Shown: positions 11,868-24,357, counted from the first letter of the stretch. The stretch: 64,000 nucleotides of DNA from Aptenodytes patagonicus (GCF_965638725.1 NC_134962.1:503501-567500); one strand, 5' to 3'. The notes: a model not told the origin generated them from the sequence alone. Translations and numbers: made by a program.

Positions 11868-14800
11868 TTACCCAGAGCAGTGCGGGGTCAGCGGCTCCTT
11901 CCCAGCCGCCTGCCCCGGCCCCGGCGACCCAGCCCAGGCGGCCAGGATCGCCGCCAGCGCGGAGCCGCGCTCCGCCAGCTCCTCCCCCTCGCACTGCATC
12001 AGCAGGGTGGCCAGCTCCAGGCTGAGGGACCGGACTCTCTCCCCCCTGCCCTCCAGCCGGCTGCCCGCCGAGCCCCCGCCGCGGCCCGGGAGGCTGGCCC
12101 CAGGGGCCGGGAGCTGCTGGTGCCTCCGCTGCCAGCGCCTGCACACCATGCCTTCCTCCACACGCCCCCGGTGCGCCTGCAGCACAGCCAGGACGTGCCT
12201 GCAGGGGAGCTGGTAGCGGCGGTGGAAGCAGCAGCTGCAGCTCCGGCAGTCCCGGCTCACCCGGTGCACGTCTTCCAGCAGCCGAACCGCGAGGCTGCCC
12301 GGCGTGGGGCTGAGCAGCTGGGTGGACGCCTGCACCACCTCCCACTCCTTCAGGCACAGCCAGGAGCCCAGGTCCGTACAGCTCTCCCGGAGTGTGGCCA
12401 GCACACAGCCCGTCCCCGCTGCGGCAGCCTGCCCAGCGGGCTCGGGGCGCTCGGCAAGAGCCAGAGAGCCAGAAACGGGACCTGGTTCTGCTGCTGCAGC
12501 ACCGGCACGTGCGTCAGGCTCCTCCTGGAGGCTGCTCCGACTGTCCTCCTCAGTGCTTGAGAAACCCTGGTTCAGGCTTTCCAAGCCTGTGGAATCAAGG
12601 CAGTCTGCACACTCCAGAAAACAAAGAACGCTCGCCTCCAAGGACGGCTGCTGGCCAAAGAGACTGGATATTCGGTGCGTGATGAGGTCCAGGCTGTCCA
12701 TGTGCGTGCTGCAGGAGTGCAGCCCTTTCTCCACGTGCATGCACCACAGCAGCTCGCAGGAGAACCAGTTGGCTTGCAGGTAGTCGTACAGCTCCGGGCT
12801 GACCACACGCTTCACCAGCTGGGACAGGGCATCCAGGCTTGCAGCCGAAGGGGAAAACACGGCCTTCTGCAAGGCCAGCGTCAAGTTCTGCTTGAAGGAA
12901 GAGGAGATTTCTGCTTCCCTCACGTTCTTCTCAAGGAGTCGGACAGTGTGATAGACAGAAAGGAGCACCTGGGCAGAGGGAAAGAGCTCGTGGAGGATGG
13001 CTTTGTGAAAGAAGGACACGTCCACAAAAACAGCCTGGACCTTTTGCCACTCGGGGTTGAACTCCTTGAAGACGGTCAGCATTTTCCTGACGCTGTGTCC
13101 TGCGTCGTACTTCAGCAGTGACAAGTGTACCACTTTCCCCACTCGCTCCTTACTCTCTACTAGGAAAGCGTAGAGGACGTGTCTCCCCTCGCTCGGCACC
13201 CTGTGCAGCAGGAGGCTCTCGGGGAACTGCATAAACGAGCTCTTCATCTTGCTGGTCTGGAAGCTGAGTCTGTCCAGGCCGTGGTCGCTGTCTGCGCTAA
13301 TTGAGGCCAGCGAGCCCCTGTCTACCCTCAGGAAGGTTTTCATGACCTCAGCAACCCTGACGAGCACCGAGGCCGAGGCATTTTCCTTCGCTGCCTCAGG
13401 GAGCGTGGGAGCCCTGTACAGAGCAGGCGCCCCGTCCACCGGTTGTCCCACAACCACGTGCAAGTCCTCATCCGCCGCAGCACTGCTGTCGGTCCCACCC
13501 GCCTGCTGCTGCTTACGCAGTTTTGTAGCAGGGCCCTCACGTGCCACGGCGCTTGCCGTCACAGCGGTGGCTCTGGTCAGGGAAAACACCGGGTCCGCAT
13601 GGATGTGGTTGCTGTTCAGTTCGCTGATCACGAGCCGGTCTATGTCCTCCTTATATTGCAACACAAAATAAGCCGGACACAAGCTGGGCTGCTGCTTTCT
13701 CTTCTTGCTGTATTTTTGGGTCCGAGCACAACCAAACTTCACCCGCATGAACCTGCAAGCGTTGAGAAAGCGTTAACGGGGGCAGCAATGGTGGTGTAGG
13801 CTGCCAGCATTTAGTTTTGACTTTTCTTGCATGCCAACTCTATACTCAGTTAGTGAGCACAAAAAACCCCCACACACGTGCCAGTCAGACATGTGGGCTG
13901 GCTTCTTGCTCAGCAAAGCCTGGGGTAAGCTCAAACACAGGAGAAACAGAGGAACCGAGAGTTACAACAGCCACGACCAGACACTACAAAGCAGCCCCAG
14001 CTCTTGTTCCCAACAGCGCCTCTATTTCTGCTCTCCAGAAACAGCAAAGCCGTCAATGAAAACTTGATACCTGCGTGTTTGTGCCTTGCTCTCTTACAGC
14101 ACGTATCATTTCTGCAACTCCTCTGCATCTGGAGGAGCAGGCTAGAACATAGCAAGAAAGGCTTCAAGGCATGAGATTAAATTATATTTTAAGGTGGCAA
14201 GGGGAGTGGTTGTGTAACTGGAGAACGGCCTTGCAGCCTTTGCACACACAAGCAGATCCACCGACTGGGACGGAAACGAGACAGTGTCACGGCATCACTA
14301 GACCCGTTCAGATAAGCAAAGGCTGCGGAATCGAGTACTGCGAGAGGGAAACCTGACAACACCTTTCCCTTGCAGTGCGGTAAAGGCAGCTAGGGAACGC
14401 TAGCGGACGCCAATATTTAGCGTCCTGCTACTTGAGCGGAAAAAGGCAGGAGCTATAGTTTGTCAGCAGTTTCAAAGATCAAAGCTACAGGTTTTGCTAC
14501 AAGAGGCAAAGAGAATCGTCGAGCCGAAAGGCAGAGTAAACCAGAGCTAAGCAGCAGAGGACGGCGGAGCGCCAGCCGGGGAACGAGGGGGCAGCGAGAG
14601 GGCCGGGACACAGCTATATGCAGCGAGGGGGGAGGCAGGAGCGGCACAAGAACAGCCGAGACCACGAAAACGGCAAGCGCGTGACATAACCAACCGTGCC
14701 CCCCTCTACGGGTGCGTTACGCTACCGGGATCATCCCTCCCGCAGTCACAGAGAGCCCGGCCGCAACAGCGTTCAGCCGGGCGCGGACGAGAGCTTGCGC

Positions 14801-15227
14801 CCTGCGGAAGGGCGCGGGTTTGGGGTTTGCGAGCCGGCTGACGGCTCTGCCTGCGGCGCGCTCCGCTGCGGGCAGGGCGCTCCTGCGTGGGCCCGTTCCC
14901 CGAGCCCGCGTGGGGGCCTCCGCCGGCCAGCGCCGAACCCCCCCCCCCCACCACCCCGCAGCACGGCGCGGGGCGCACGGCCCTGCCTCAGGGACCGCCG
15001 CTGCGAGGCGCCGAGCCAGCCCGGCCTGGCGGGGCAGGGCCACGCAGCGGCCCGGGGCCGCGGCGGCCTTACATGACATCCTCGCGGACGGCGGTGCCGT
15101 GCTGCCGGTTGTGGCAGCGGACGGAGACGCAGCTCCGCAGGCCGTAGCGGCACCCCTGCGCCAGCTTGTAGGCGCGGAACCGCTCCCTGAAGTCCTCGTA
15201 GCTCCTGAAGCGGGCCCCCAGCTCCAT
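11868..15227 (-). CDS. ZSWIM3: Zinc finger SWIM domain protein 3
   Basis: Two exons, 15073-15227 and 11868-13752, join in frame within the codon before FMRVKFGC and give 679 residues (human 696). Exon 1 encodes the conserved N-terminal block MELGARFRSYEDFRERF. Exon 2 carries CPAYFVLQY, FQTSKMKSSFMQFPESLLLH, a transposase-like core (FNPEWQKVQAVFVD) and the SWIM motif CSCCFHRRYQLPCRHVLAVL, followed by MVCRRWQRRHQ. The architecture is that of mammalian ZSWIM3, including the single intron. ZSWIM1 and ZSWIM3 appear to be old tandem duplicates whose core resembles Mutator-like transposases (inference from family knowledge). I find no AATAAA or ATTAAA between its stop codon and the ZSWIM1 start. Confidence 0.94.
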
Positions 15228-15533
15228 GGCGGGCGCCGGGCCCGGGACCCCCGGGGCCGGAGATCCAGCCCCGCGGCCTCCGCCCGCCAAGCGGGAGCGC
15301 GCTGCCCCCGCCGCCTGTATTAAACCCGCTGGGGCGGCGCCCGCACCCTGAATATGGCCAATCAGAGGCGTTCTCTCCGGATTGGCAGGAGGCGAGCCAA
15401 CCAGCCCAGAGCTTTCCGCCACCACCCGGGTGACTGGCGGCTCGACGGCCCAATCAGTTGGCGGTCCCCGCTCCGCCGCGCGGCGGCCGGATGTCGCCGC
15501 TGTCAGTGGCGCCCGTTCCGGGTCGCTGAGGCG
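15228..15533. promoter_or_regulatory. Bidirectional ZSWIM3/ACOT8 promoter
   Basis: Only 306 bp separate the divergent start codons of ZSWIM3 (15227, minus) and ACOT8 (15534, plus). The interval is a CpG island with three CCAAT boxes: 15358-15362, an inverted one at 15381-15385, and 15450-15454. This is the usual arrangement of an NF-Y driven bidirectional promoter. Confidence 0.75.
15491..15529 (+). other. Short upstream ORF in the ACOT8 leader
   Basis: A 12-codon frame, MSPLSVAPVPGR, stops four bases before the ACOT8 ATG. If the leader includes it, it could lower initiation at the main ATG or allow reinitiation. Whether the transcription start lies upstream of it cannot be seen here. Confidence 0.4.
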
Positions 15534-17818
15534 ATGGCGGCGACGGGCGGCGACGGGGGGGCTGGCGCGGGGCCGGGGCCGGGGCCGGGGCGGCCGCCGC
15601 CGCCCGGGGACCTGCGGAGCGTGCTGATCACGAGCGTGCTGAACCTGGAGCGGCTGGAGCTCGACCTCTTCAGGTGCGCGGGGGCAGCGGGCCGCCGGGA
15701 CCGGGCCGCCCTCACCGCCGCCGCCCTCACCGCCGCCGCCTTCTCCCCCGCAGGGGCCGGCACCACTGGGTGCCCGCTACGCAGCGCCTCTTCGGCGGGC
15801 AGATCGTGGGCCAGGCCCTGGTGGCGGCCGCCCGCGCCGTTAGCCGCGACGAACAGGTCCACTCGCTGCACTGCTACTTCGTGCGGGCAGGTGGGCCGGG
15901 CCCGGGGGGAACCGGGCTGCGGGAAGTGGGGACGAGCCGGTGAGCCCCGGCGGCTGGGGGGCGGGGTGGGAGGAGCAGGTCAGGGACCGGGGGGGGGGGC
16001 CGGGCTGCTCATCCCAGGGTCGGGGGGTGCCTGGGGCTGAGAGACGGCGGTGGGGCGGACGGGTGATTGTGGAGGGTGGGGCGGGGGACGGGGTGCAGGG
16101 GGTCGGGGAGGCTGGGGCTTACGGTGGGACTGGGGCCAGGCAGTGAATCCAGCGGCTGAGGGGCTGGGGAAGCTGGGGCTGAGGCCCGCGGGGGTGAGCA
16201 GGTGCCGCCATCCCGGCTCCAGCACAGCAGAGAGAGGGTGGCACTGCCAGCTCAGGGCACAGCAGGCTCAGCCCGCCTGGCCCCAGTGCTTGGCCTCTGT
16301 AGGTCAGGTCCCCTCTGTGGTGCGTGGTGGCCCAATGGCAGAACGTCCCTTTTCTGTCCCAGGGGACCCCCAGGTGCCGGTGCTGTACGAGGTGGAGCGG
16401 ACCCGTACAGGGAAGAGCTTCTCTGTTCGTTCTGTAAAGGCCATCCAGCACGGAAAGCCGATCTTCATCTGCCAGGCCTCCTTCCAGCTCTCCCAGGGGA
16501 GCCCAGTGCAGCACCAGTTCACCATGCCTGCCGTGCCGCCCCCTGAGGAGCTGCTGACGCAAGAGGAGCTCATCCAGAAGTTCCTGCAGTGAGTGGGGTG
16601 GAAGGGGCACGCCGGGGATGCCCTTCTCTGCGGCTGGGGCTTAGGGAGGCGCAGGGATTGGGGCGACTGCCTGAGGAGTTCCCAAATATGCCTGGGAGGG
16701 GAGTAGAGAAGCAGGACAGGACAGGGCAGGAGCCGTGCCCCTCCTGCCTTTCTGTGTGGCCCTGGGTCCCTGGGCTGAAGCCGCTGCCAGCAGGACGTGC
16801 CCCTGGCCTGCCTGGAATTAACCTCACTTCTCCGTGTTGGTCTACAGGAATCCTAACTTGGCGGAGAGATACAGAAAGCATCTCAACAAGATTCAAGCCG
16901 AAGATGTGCCGATTGATATCAAACCCGTGAACCCGCCAGATATATTCTGCTCGGAGCTGCAGGAGCCAAAGCAGCTCTTCTGGGTGCGAGCACGAGGCTA
17001 CATAGGTGGGTCCTGCTGGGAGGGTGGTCCAGCTGCCTCACGAGCCGAGGGCTCAGGCTCAAGCTCAAGCTCACGCTGTGGAGCATCCTCGTGATGGAGT
17101 GGGCCGAGAGGGTTGTGATTCAGAGGCTGTCTGCACCCTAAGCCTGCGGGGAAGCCTGGGGATTTCAAGGCTGGAATACGGGTGTGGGTGCCTGAGCGTG
17201 AAGTGATGCCTGTGTGCCGTGCTCAGCCACGGCGGGCTTTCCCCAGGGGGCACGGCAAGGGGAGCGCGTCTGAAAGAGCATCTCGGCTCTGCTTGGCCAG
17301 CAGCTGAGCCTCGGGGAAGCAGAGCTCCTGGGGCTTTGCCTCGCGCTACGTGCCCATGCTTGTCCCATGGCCACCCTGTGGGGGACGGGCAGTGCCGGTT
17401 GCTTTGCAGGAGAGACTGACATGAAGGTGCACTGCTGTGTGGCTGCCTACATCTCCGACTACGCCTTCCTGGGCACGGCCCTGCTCCCGCACCGGCAGTA
17501 CCGCATCAAGTTCATGGTGTCCCTCGACCATTCCATGTGGTTCCATGCGCCCTTCCGAGCGGACCACTGGATGCTGTACGAGTGCGAGAGCCCCTGGGCT
17601 GGTGAGTCCTCACCGCATTCCCTGGGACCCACGCGGCAAAGGCCAGCCCTGCCTGTGCCGGGGGGCGGCGGGCCGCGGTCTGACAGGCGCTCTCTGCAGG
17701 CGGGTGCCGGGGACTGGTGCAGGGACGGCTGTGGCGCAGGGACGGGGTCCTGGCGGTCACCTGCGCGCAGGAAGGAGTCATCAGGGTGGAGCAAACGCCA
17801 AACCAGAGCAAGCTCTAG
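15534..17818 (+). CDS. ACOT8: Acyl-CoA thioesterase 8, peroxisomal
   Basis: Six exons: 15534-15673, 15754-15890, 16363-16588, 16848-17005, 17410-17601 and 17700-17818. They join in frame to 323 residues (human about 319). The protein hydrolyses acyl-CoAs in peroxisomes and has two hot-dog folds: the first includes FGGQIVGQALVAAA and LHCYFVRAG, the second VAAYISDYAFLGTALLP and VSLDHSMWFHAPFRADHW. The Asp in SDYAFLG, the Ser in LDHSMWFH and the Gln in CAQEGVIRV correspond to the proposed catalytic residues of the family. The C-terminus is SKL, a canonical type 1 peroxisomal import signal. The N-terminal 30 residues are Gly/Pro-rich and differ from mammals. Shares its promoter with ZSWIM3. Confidence 0.97.
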
Positions 17819-18079
17819 CTGAGGAATTCCCCGCGGGCTGGGGCTCAGGCACGCCGAGGGAGGGATCCCAGGACCAAAACAGATGTGGGCAAGGCGCGAC
17901 CTGGGTGGCAGCAGGAAGGAGCCTTGAAAGAGACTGGGCTGGATCCAGCACTGCGGAGAATGCTGGTGCCAGAGGCCCTCTGCGACGGGTGGGGACCCAC
18001 AGAGGCATCCCCTGTGACCGACTGCCAGCTGCATAGCACGTAACCGCACACTACGATCGGCCACCCTTCACCTGCCTTA

Positions 18080-18085
18080 AATAAA
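18080..18085 (+). terminator. ACOT8 poly(A) signal
   Basis: AATAAA about 260 bases after the ACOT8 stop, followed by a GT-rich stretch. SNX21 converges from the right with its own signals at 18516-18540, so the two 3' ends face each other across about 430 bp. Confidence 0.75.
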
Positions 18086-18515
18086 GCCGTCATGTGAACA
18101 GCTGGGCTCCGTCCCCTGGAGTTTGTCCCCTTGGCCCCCGTGATTGTGCTTGCCCGAGGCAGCCTCTCCTGGCAGGGGGAGGGCGGGCAGCGCCGGGGGC
18201 ACTGGGGGCCGGCTCTGACCCCGCAGCAGGCTGGGTCGCAGGAGGGGAAAGTGCTACTACGGCACATGTAGCTTCCCCTTCTCACTTCTCCTGCCCTCCT
18301 CGTGCCCCTGGTGCATCAGTTGCTGCTTCTGCTTGCCCTCGGTCTCCTCCCCAGGGCCGGGCTCGGGCTCGGGCCCAGCCACTGGGAGCCGGGGAAAGGG
18401 CACGAGTCAGCTCCCACCTCAGCGTGGGGGGCTTGAGGCTTCCCGCTGATGGTGCCCTGGGGGAAGCGAAGCTGAACAGACACAGAAGGCGCCTTGCTCT
18501 TCTTCCTACCAAGAC

Positions 18516-18521
18516 TTTATT
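18516..18521 (-). terminator. SNX21 poly(A) signal
   Basis: AATAAA on minus at 18516-18521, with a second copy on minus around 18535-18540. Both lie about 400 bases past the SNX21 stop codon. Confidence 0.7.
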
Positions 18522-18934
18522 AAATAAAGTCCTTTTTATTATATAAGTTTTATGGGAAGCTCCTGGCAAGAGCCCCAGACCCTGCCAGAAGCCTTCCTGT
18601 TCCCTTACGCAGTGCCAGTATGTCCCAGCTAAAGTCCCGTCCACTCTAGAAGTCCCCCCGCAGAGGGAGAGCCGGCTCCTGGCAGTGCCGGTGTGGGTGG
18701 CGAGCGCCCGTGAGCACACGTGAGCACCCGGCCCCGTGGGACGGACTAACCACAGAGAAAGTGCATTTTTGAGGCAGCTCCCGGGCGTGGGCCGTGCTGC
18801 CCGCGGGAGCGCAGCGCTGCCTCCCTGCCCCATCCCCGCCCGTGGCATCGCCCTCGCTGCTCCCGGCCACCCCGGGCACGAGCCCCACGTGGCCCTCTGC
18901 CTTCCTGCCAGCGCGGGCGCCGGCGGTGGGACGC

Positions 18935-20526
18935 TCACTCCAGAGGCTCCTTGATCAGGCACTCCTTCAGGGTGGGCTGCTGCTGCAGGGGCGGCCCGGC
19001 CTCCCGCAGGTCCTGCAGCCGGGCCTCCGAGCGCCGCTTGTCCTTGCCCACCTTCCAGGCCAGGTGGACGTGGGCCTGCAGGAAGGGCCCCAGCAGCGGG
19101 TGGCTGCCTTGGGCCTCCAGCAGCTGCAGCGCCTGCTCGCAGCAGCTGTGGGCCTCGCCGAGCTCATCCAGCTCCTGGTGGCAGACAGCCAGCCCGGCCA
19201 GCGTCAGGAGGAAGCGGCCGGAGCCACAGACCCCCAGCCGGTCCTGCAGCCGGTAGGCGTTGGCCCAGGTGGCCAGGGCCTCGCGGTACATGCCGGTGCA
19301 GGTCAGGCGCTGTGCAGCCCGCAGGTCCTGCAGGAAGAAGAACTCGAGGAACTCGGGGGAGCGGCGTATCTCGGCGATGGAGTGCAGGTGGGACAGGAAC
19401 TGCTCGAAGGCTCGGCTCCGCTTGGCAATGGTCTCGGCGGTGAAGTTCCGGCGCAGCCTCTTCCTGGGGAAGGCGATGCCAGCCATGTCGCAGCCGAAGC
19501 GGCAGCGCAGGCGGCGGTTCAGCCGCTCGAAGTCCGAGTAGCGCCGGGCGATGGCGGCAGGGGCCTTGTCGAACCGGCCGGAGCGGATCAGGTAGATGGT
19601 GTAGAGCTGCGGGGGGGAGCCGGGTGTCAGGGCGGTGCCATGGGTGCGCTGCTCCCGCGGGGCCGGGCAGAGCCGGGTGTGCGGCCGCAGAGGGGCCACG
19701 GGGCGGTTTGCCCAGGCAGGAGGGAGCAGGCTGGGCTGCCGCAGCTGCAGCACCCATTGGCGATAGTTACCTGAGGCTCATCTGAGCCGCCAGCACCGTC
19801 CGAGCAGCACGGGGAAAGACAGAGAGAAATAAGCGCCAGCCCCGTGGGACCCCTGCCCCGGGAGGGAGCAGGACCCGCGGCCACCTCTGCGCCCACCCCA
19901 CACCCACCCCGCGCTCACCCAGCCCCGCCGGGCTCACTCACCACGTACTTGGAGGAGCGCTCGCTGACCACACTGGCGCTGGTGACCTCGAAGAGCAGCC
20001 GCTGCGGTGCCAGGCTGCCCCGCGACTTCCTCCACAGCTCCTGCAGCTGCCGGGTCAGCAGGCTGCCGCCGGGGCGCTCTGCACCGGGAGAGGGGTGTCA
20101 GCCCGACTGCTGCGGGGACGGGGCTCTCCCAGCGCCCCGACGTCTCTGGGCCGCTGGCCCCCACCCTCACTTGGGTCCCCCCCAGGGTGCTGCTGCCCCG
20201 GGGAGCAGGGCTGCCCCAGCCCCCCCAGCACACCAGCCCCAGCACCTGCCTCCATCCTCTGCACCCGCTGCCGCGCCTGTCGGCTGCGGCGGCTCCCCCA
20301 GCTCCACTCCAGCACCGTCCTCCTCCTCCTCTTCCTCGTCCTCCTCCTCCTCGTGGCTGGTGAAGCTCAGGGTGCCGCTGAGGCGCGTCGACAGCCCCTC
20401 CGTGTCGTCCTCCAGCTCTGAGCTCTCTGGGAAGTCCTCTGCCTCGGAGCCGCCACGCACCCGCTCCTCCCGGCCGCCTTCTCCAGCCAGCGCGTGCCGC
20501 AGGCGGTGCAGGATGCGGGCGGCCAT
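18935..20526 (-). CDS. SNX21: Sorting nexin 21
   Basis: Three coding exons, 20265-20526, 19942-20078 and 18935-19606, give 356 residues (human 373). The N-terminal exon encodes an acidic tract rich in Glu/Asp after FPESSELEDD and LSGTLSFTS, both recognisable in the human protein. A PX domain follows (LLFEVTSASVV, ARRYSDFERLNRRL, FPRKRLRRNFTAETIA), which binds phosphoinositides on endosomes. The last 130 residues form the TPR-like C-terminal domain (SLTCTG-type block, LLTLAGLAVCHQELDELGEA) ending LKECLIKEPLE. A good splice acceptor 14 bases before the ATG (20526) suggests a noncoding first exon further upstream, around 20.8-21.0 kb. Confidence 0.95.
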
Positions 20527-20540
20527 CCCGTCCAGCCCAG

Positions 20541-22722
20541 CTGCCGAAGGGGGGGGTCAGGCCTGGTTGCCCCAACACGGTGGGACGGGCAGGGGGCCAG
20601 GGGCTGCTCGCCGCTGCCGCACTGTGCTGCCCACCACGGCCCAGCGCAGCGCCGGCAGCCAAGGGCACCGCACGGGCCTGGGCTGGCACAGCCCGTCCGC
20701 GGGACACCCCGACCCTGGGACAACCGCCCCGGTGCAGCCCCGGGCCCCTCCTCGCCCCCAGCCCCGGCCCAGCCCGCTCCCGCCTTCGCCCCAGCCCGGT
20801 GCAGCAGCGTCCCCGCTGCGGGCGGTGCCGGCCCGGTCCGTACCGTGCTGGCCCGGGCCGTGCCGTGCCGAGCCGGGCGTTGCCGAGCGATGGCTGCTCC
20901 GCCGCGGCTCGTCCCGGGATCCTCCCTGCGCGGCTCCGCCTCCGCCGGGGACCCGGATCGCGGCCGGCACGGCCCGGCATTGCCTGGCACGGCCCGGCAC
21001 GGGTCAGGGCAGGTCTGCCCGGCGCTGCCCGCAGTGCCTGCCTGCCCTCCGCTGCCAGCCCCTGCCCGGGCCGAGCCGGGCACCGCTCCCGTAATCCCCT
21101 GCCCCCTGGATAGGGGTGCCCCTGGCTGGGGCCGCAGGAGCCCCACACCCCGGCGCCTGGCACTGCGGGGTCCTGATACCCCAGTACCCCCATGTCTTCG
21201 TACCTCAATACCCCGGTACCCCGCACCCAGGCTCTCGGTCCCACTGTGCCGCAGCCCCTGAGGGACGTCCCCTGGGCTGCCCTGGCACCCCACCGCCCTT
21301 GCCCCAGCCAGCCTCGCCACGAGCCCCGTGCAGCTGGGCTGCACCCTTGGCACTCACCCTGCCTTACTTGGCACCACACCCGCTCCCTCCTCGCCGCTTT
21401 CTTGGGAATGTCTATTAATATCGAGGAACCAGCCCAGCTGCTGCCATCGCTCTGCCCCTGCTTGCCTGCTGCGCCCTGCTCCAGCACCCCGCACCCTGCC
21501 CGGGCTTGGACGGGGATCCCTGCACTCCCCTGGGTGCGGGAGGGTCTGGGGGGGCTTCTGCACCCAGTGCCCGGGCGGCCCCAAAGCCTCCCCAGCCCCT
21601 CCCTGCCCAGCTGCTGGGCAGGGTGGGATGCACCAGGGGCTGGGCTGGTGCAGGGAATGGGGGACCTGGCAAAACCAGGAGGCAGGGAACATCCTGGATG
21701 TCCCTGGCGCTGGGACCGTGCAGGACAGGGTGTGGTCAGCCTGGCCCCGCTGCAGCCCTGAGTCCTCGTGCAACCCCCTGGAGCACCATGGGCACGGGCC
21801 ACTTGGCCAGCGTGTCCCAAAGCCACTAGCCCCAGCCAGGCCCTGGCAAAGGTGGCTGGCATGGGCTGTGGTGTGTGAGGAGGCGCCCGGGCAGGTTTCC
21901 CACTCTCCCGGCAGCATGGAAAGACGGGTCCTTTTCCGGACCCAGGTGCCAGGTGCCAAAGGTGCCGGGGACCCCGTAGTGCAGGGGGGGCATGCTCCAC
22001 GCTCCCTCAGGGGCTTCACGCCCCAGGCACCGCTGGGGCCTCCTTCCTCCTCCAGGGCGGGTTGCTGCAGCACGGGTCTGCCCCAACCCACCCAAGCAGA
22101 AAATGGGGGTGAAAGGAGGGGGCCGGAGGTGGTGGAGCGAGGCTGGAGCCCCTGGGGTCTTGGGGGGGTGAGGGAGGGCACACTGCGCCGGGGGAGCCTG
22201 GCCCATGGTGGGAGCCTGTCCCAGGCAGGGTTGTGGGTTCAGCAGGGGAGCAGGCGATGGTCCATCCCTGCGGCGTTGGGGCAGACAGGTGGGCGCAGGG
22301 GGAAGCCCTGGCCCCCTTGTTTGGGTGATGCTGGCCACTCTGGGGCTATTTTTAACCCCCTCCTTGCTGAGCTGCTCCAGGCAGGGGGGGTGCTGCAGGG
22401 GGGGGCAGAGCCGCCCTCCTGTCAAGGCTCTGGTGTCCCTCCCTGGAGGGCTTGAATTTCTATCCCGGCTTCAGATCCACGTTTAATCCCCAGCTCTTGG
22501 CCAATAACGCTTTGGCTAAATTAGGTAAAATGCACCTGTTGCCAATGAGCGGGGCCGGATCGCCACCGGGGAGCTGATAGGCTGCCGGGGCCGGGGGGCC
22601 AGCAGTTGGGGGCAGGCCACGCAGCAGGGACGCTACAAATTGGGGCGCCAGGGTCACCAGGGAGCTTCTGGGGACTTGTGCTGCAGGAGGCGGTGACTCC
22701 CTGGGGGAGGGAAGCAGCAGAA
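20541..22722. other. SNX21/TNNC2 intergenic region, no gene seen
   Basis: The left part (to about 21.1 kb) is the CpG-rich SNX21 promoter and probable noncoding first exon. From 21.1 to 22.3 kb the sequence is rich in short C/G/A strings with open but uninformative frames on both strands; nothing matches a family I know. The last 400 bp form the TNNC2 promoter region. Confidence 0.5.
22346..22546 (+). promoter_or_regulatory. TNNC2 upstream muscle elements (MEF2, E-box, CCAAT)
   Basis: CTATTTTTAA at 22346-22355 fits MEF2 exactly. A myogenic-type E-box CACCTG lies at 22533-22538 and a CCAAT at 22542-22546. These stand 180-380 bp before the start codon, as in other fast-muscle promoters. Intron 1 (22735-23492) also holds a CArG-like CCTATAAGG and an A/T block near 23.18 kb, a possible intronic enhancer. 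Confidence 0.55.
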
Positions 22723-24357
22723 ATGGCTTCAATGGTAAGAGCCCCCATGCTGCCATGAGCCGCGTGCTGCATGCCACATGCTGCATGCTGGGCTGAGACA
22801 CAGCAGGGCAGGAGGCACCGGGCACCGCATATGCCCGGTGGATCTGGGCTGCTGAGGCACCTCTGCAGATGGTGGTGGGGAGGCGGTCCCCGGGGCCGGG
22901 CTGACCGTGGCGGGCGAGGGTAGGGAGGCGTCGGGGTGGTGCAGGGTCCCCACGGGACGTGCCCCAGAGAGGGACCGTGCAGCTGCCTGAGCGGCACGAG
23001 TGCCTGGGGATGCTGGCTCAGCCCTGGCCGGAGCTTGGGGCTGTGCGGAGGCGGCGGTGGCAGGGGGCGGCTGAAAGCCAAGCGCTGGGTCATGCGACAT
23101 GGTGTCACCACTGGCTCCGCAGCCGGCCCACACCTCCAGGAGAAACTCGATCGAGGCCGACAGGTGCCTATGGCCCTGCTGCTCCCTATAAGGGGAGCTG
23201 AGGAGATCCCAAAAATAGCACTGCGTGCCTGGAATGCCAAGGCTGCACCCGGGGACTGCGGCCCCTGCGCCATGGAGCTCCCCCGCCCAGCTGGTGGGGG
23301 GGCCCTGGGCAGGCAGCTCCCCGTAGCCCACCGCTCTCACAGATGCCTGGGTGGCACCACAGCGGCAGGGTCCGCAGCTCGCCCCGGCATGGCCCTGTGC
23401 TCCAGCTGGGCAGGGGCTCTCCCAGCACCCATGCAAGGGGCTCCCAGGCACGCCGTGGGCAGCCGCGGTGACCGCTCTCCCCTGCCTTGCAGACGGACCA
23501 GCAGGCTGAAGCCCGTGCCTTCCTCAGCGAGGAGATGATCGCAGGTGAGCATGGAGGTGGCAGGGAGAGGGGCCAGACCTGGTCAAGGCATGGGGCTGGG
23601 CTCTGTCCTGCTGCCGCGCCCCCATCCCACGCGCTGCCTGGCCCTGACCCCCTGCTTCCCCTCAGAGTTTAAGGCCGCCTTCGACATGTTTGATGCGGAC
23701 GGCGGCGGGGACATCAGCACCAAGGAGCTGGGGACAGTGATGAGGATGCTGGGCCAGAACCCCACCAAGGAGGAGCTGGACGCCATCATAGAGGAGGTGG
23801 ACGAGGATGGTGAGAGGCCCTCGGTGGCGGGTGGCGGGCGGTGGGTGCCAGGTGGGCAGCCTGACCCGTGCTCGGCTTCCTCCCTGTAGGCAGCGGCACC
23901 ATCGACTTCGAGGAGTTCCTGGTGATGATGGTGCGCCAGATGAAGGAGGACGCCAAGGGCAAGTCCGAGGAGGAGTTGGCCAACTGCTTCCGCATCTTTG
24001 ACCGGTGAGTGGGGGGTTGATGCGTGCCTGCCTGCCCCTGTGCATGGGGGTGAGCGGGGTCACATCCTGCCCTCACCCTCCTGCAGGAATGCGGACGGGT
24101 TCATTGACATCGAGGAGCTGAGTGAGATCCTGAGGGCCACTGGGGAGCACGTCACCGAGGAGGACATAGAGGACCTGATGAAGGACTCGGACAAGAACAA
24201 CGATGGCCGCATCGACTTCGACGGTGAGCGATGGCCCCAACCCTTGCCCTGTGGCCGCCCCGGCCGAGTGCCCATGCTGCCTGCCCTGGGCACGGCTGAG
24301 GGCTGAGCGTGCCGCTCTCTTGCAGAGTTCCTGAAGATGATGGAGGGTGTGCAGTAA
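22723..24357 (+). CDS. TNNC2: Troponin C, fast skeletal muscle
   Basis: Six exons: 22723-22734, 23493-23544, 23666-23809, 23890-24004, 24087-24223 and 24326-24357. They close to 163 residues, the avian length, starting MASMTDQQAEA (mammals lack the first three residues). Four EF-hand loops are intact: [36 protein letters not shown] and [12 protein letters not shown], so all four calcium sites should bind. It is the calcium sensor of the fast thin filament, together with troponins I and T. The first exon codes only four residues, as in other troponin C genes. Chicken has Lys where this bird has Arg at the start of loop three (from memory), so the source is probably not chicken. Confidence 0.98.
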
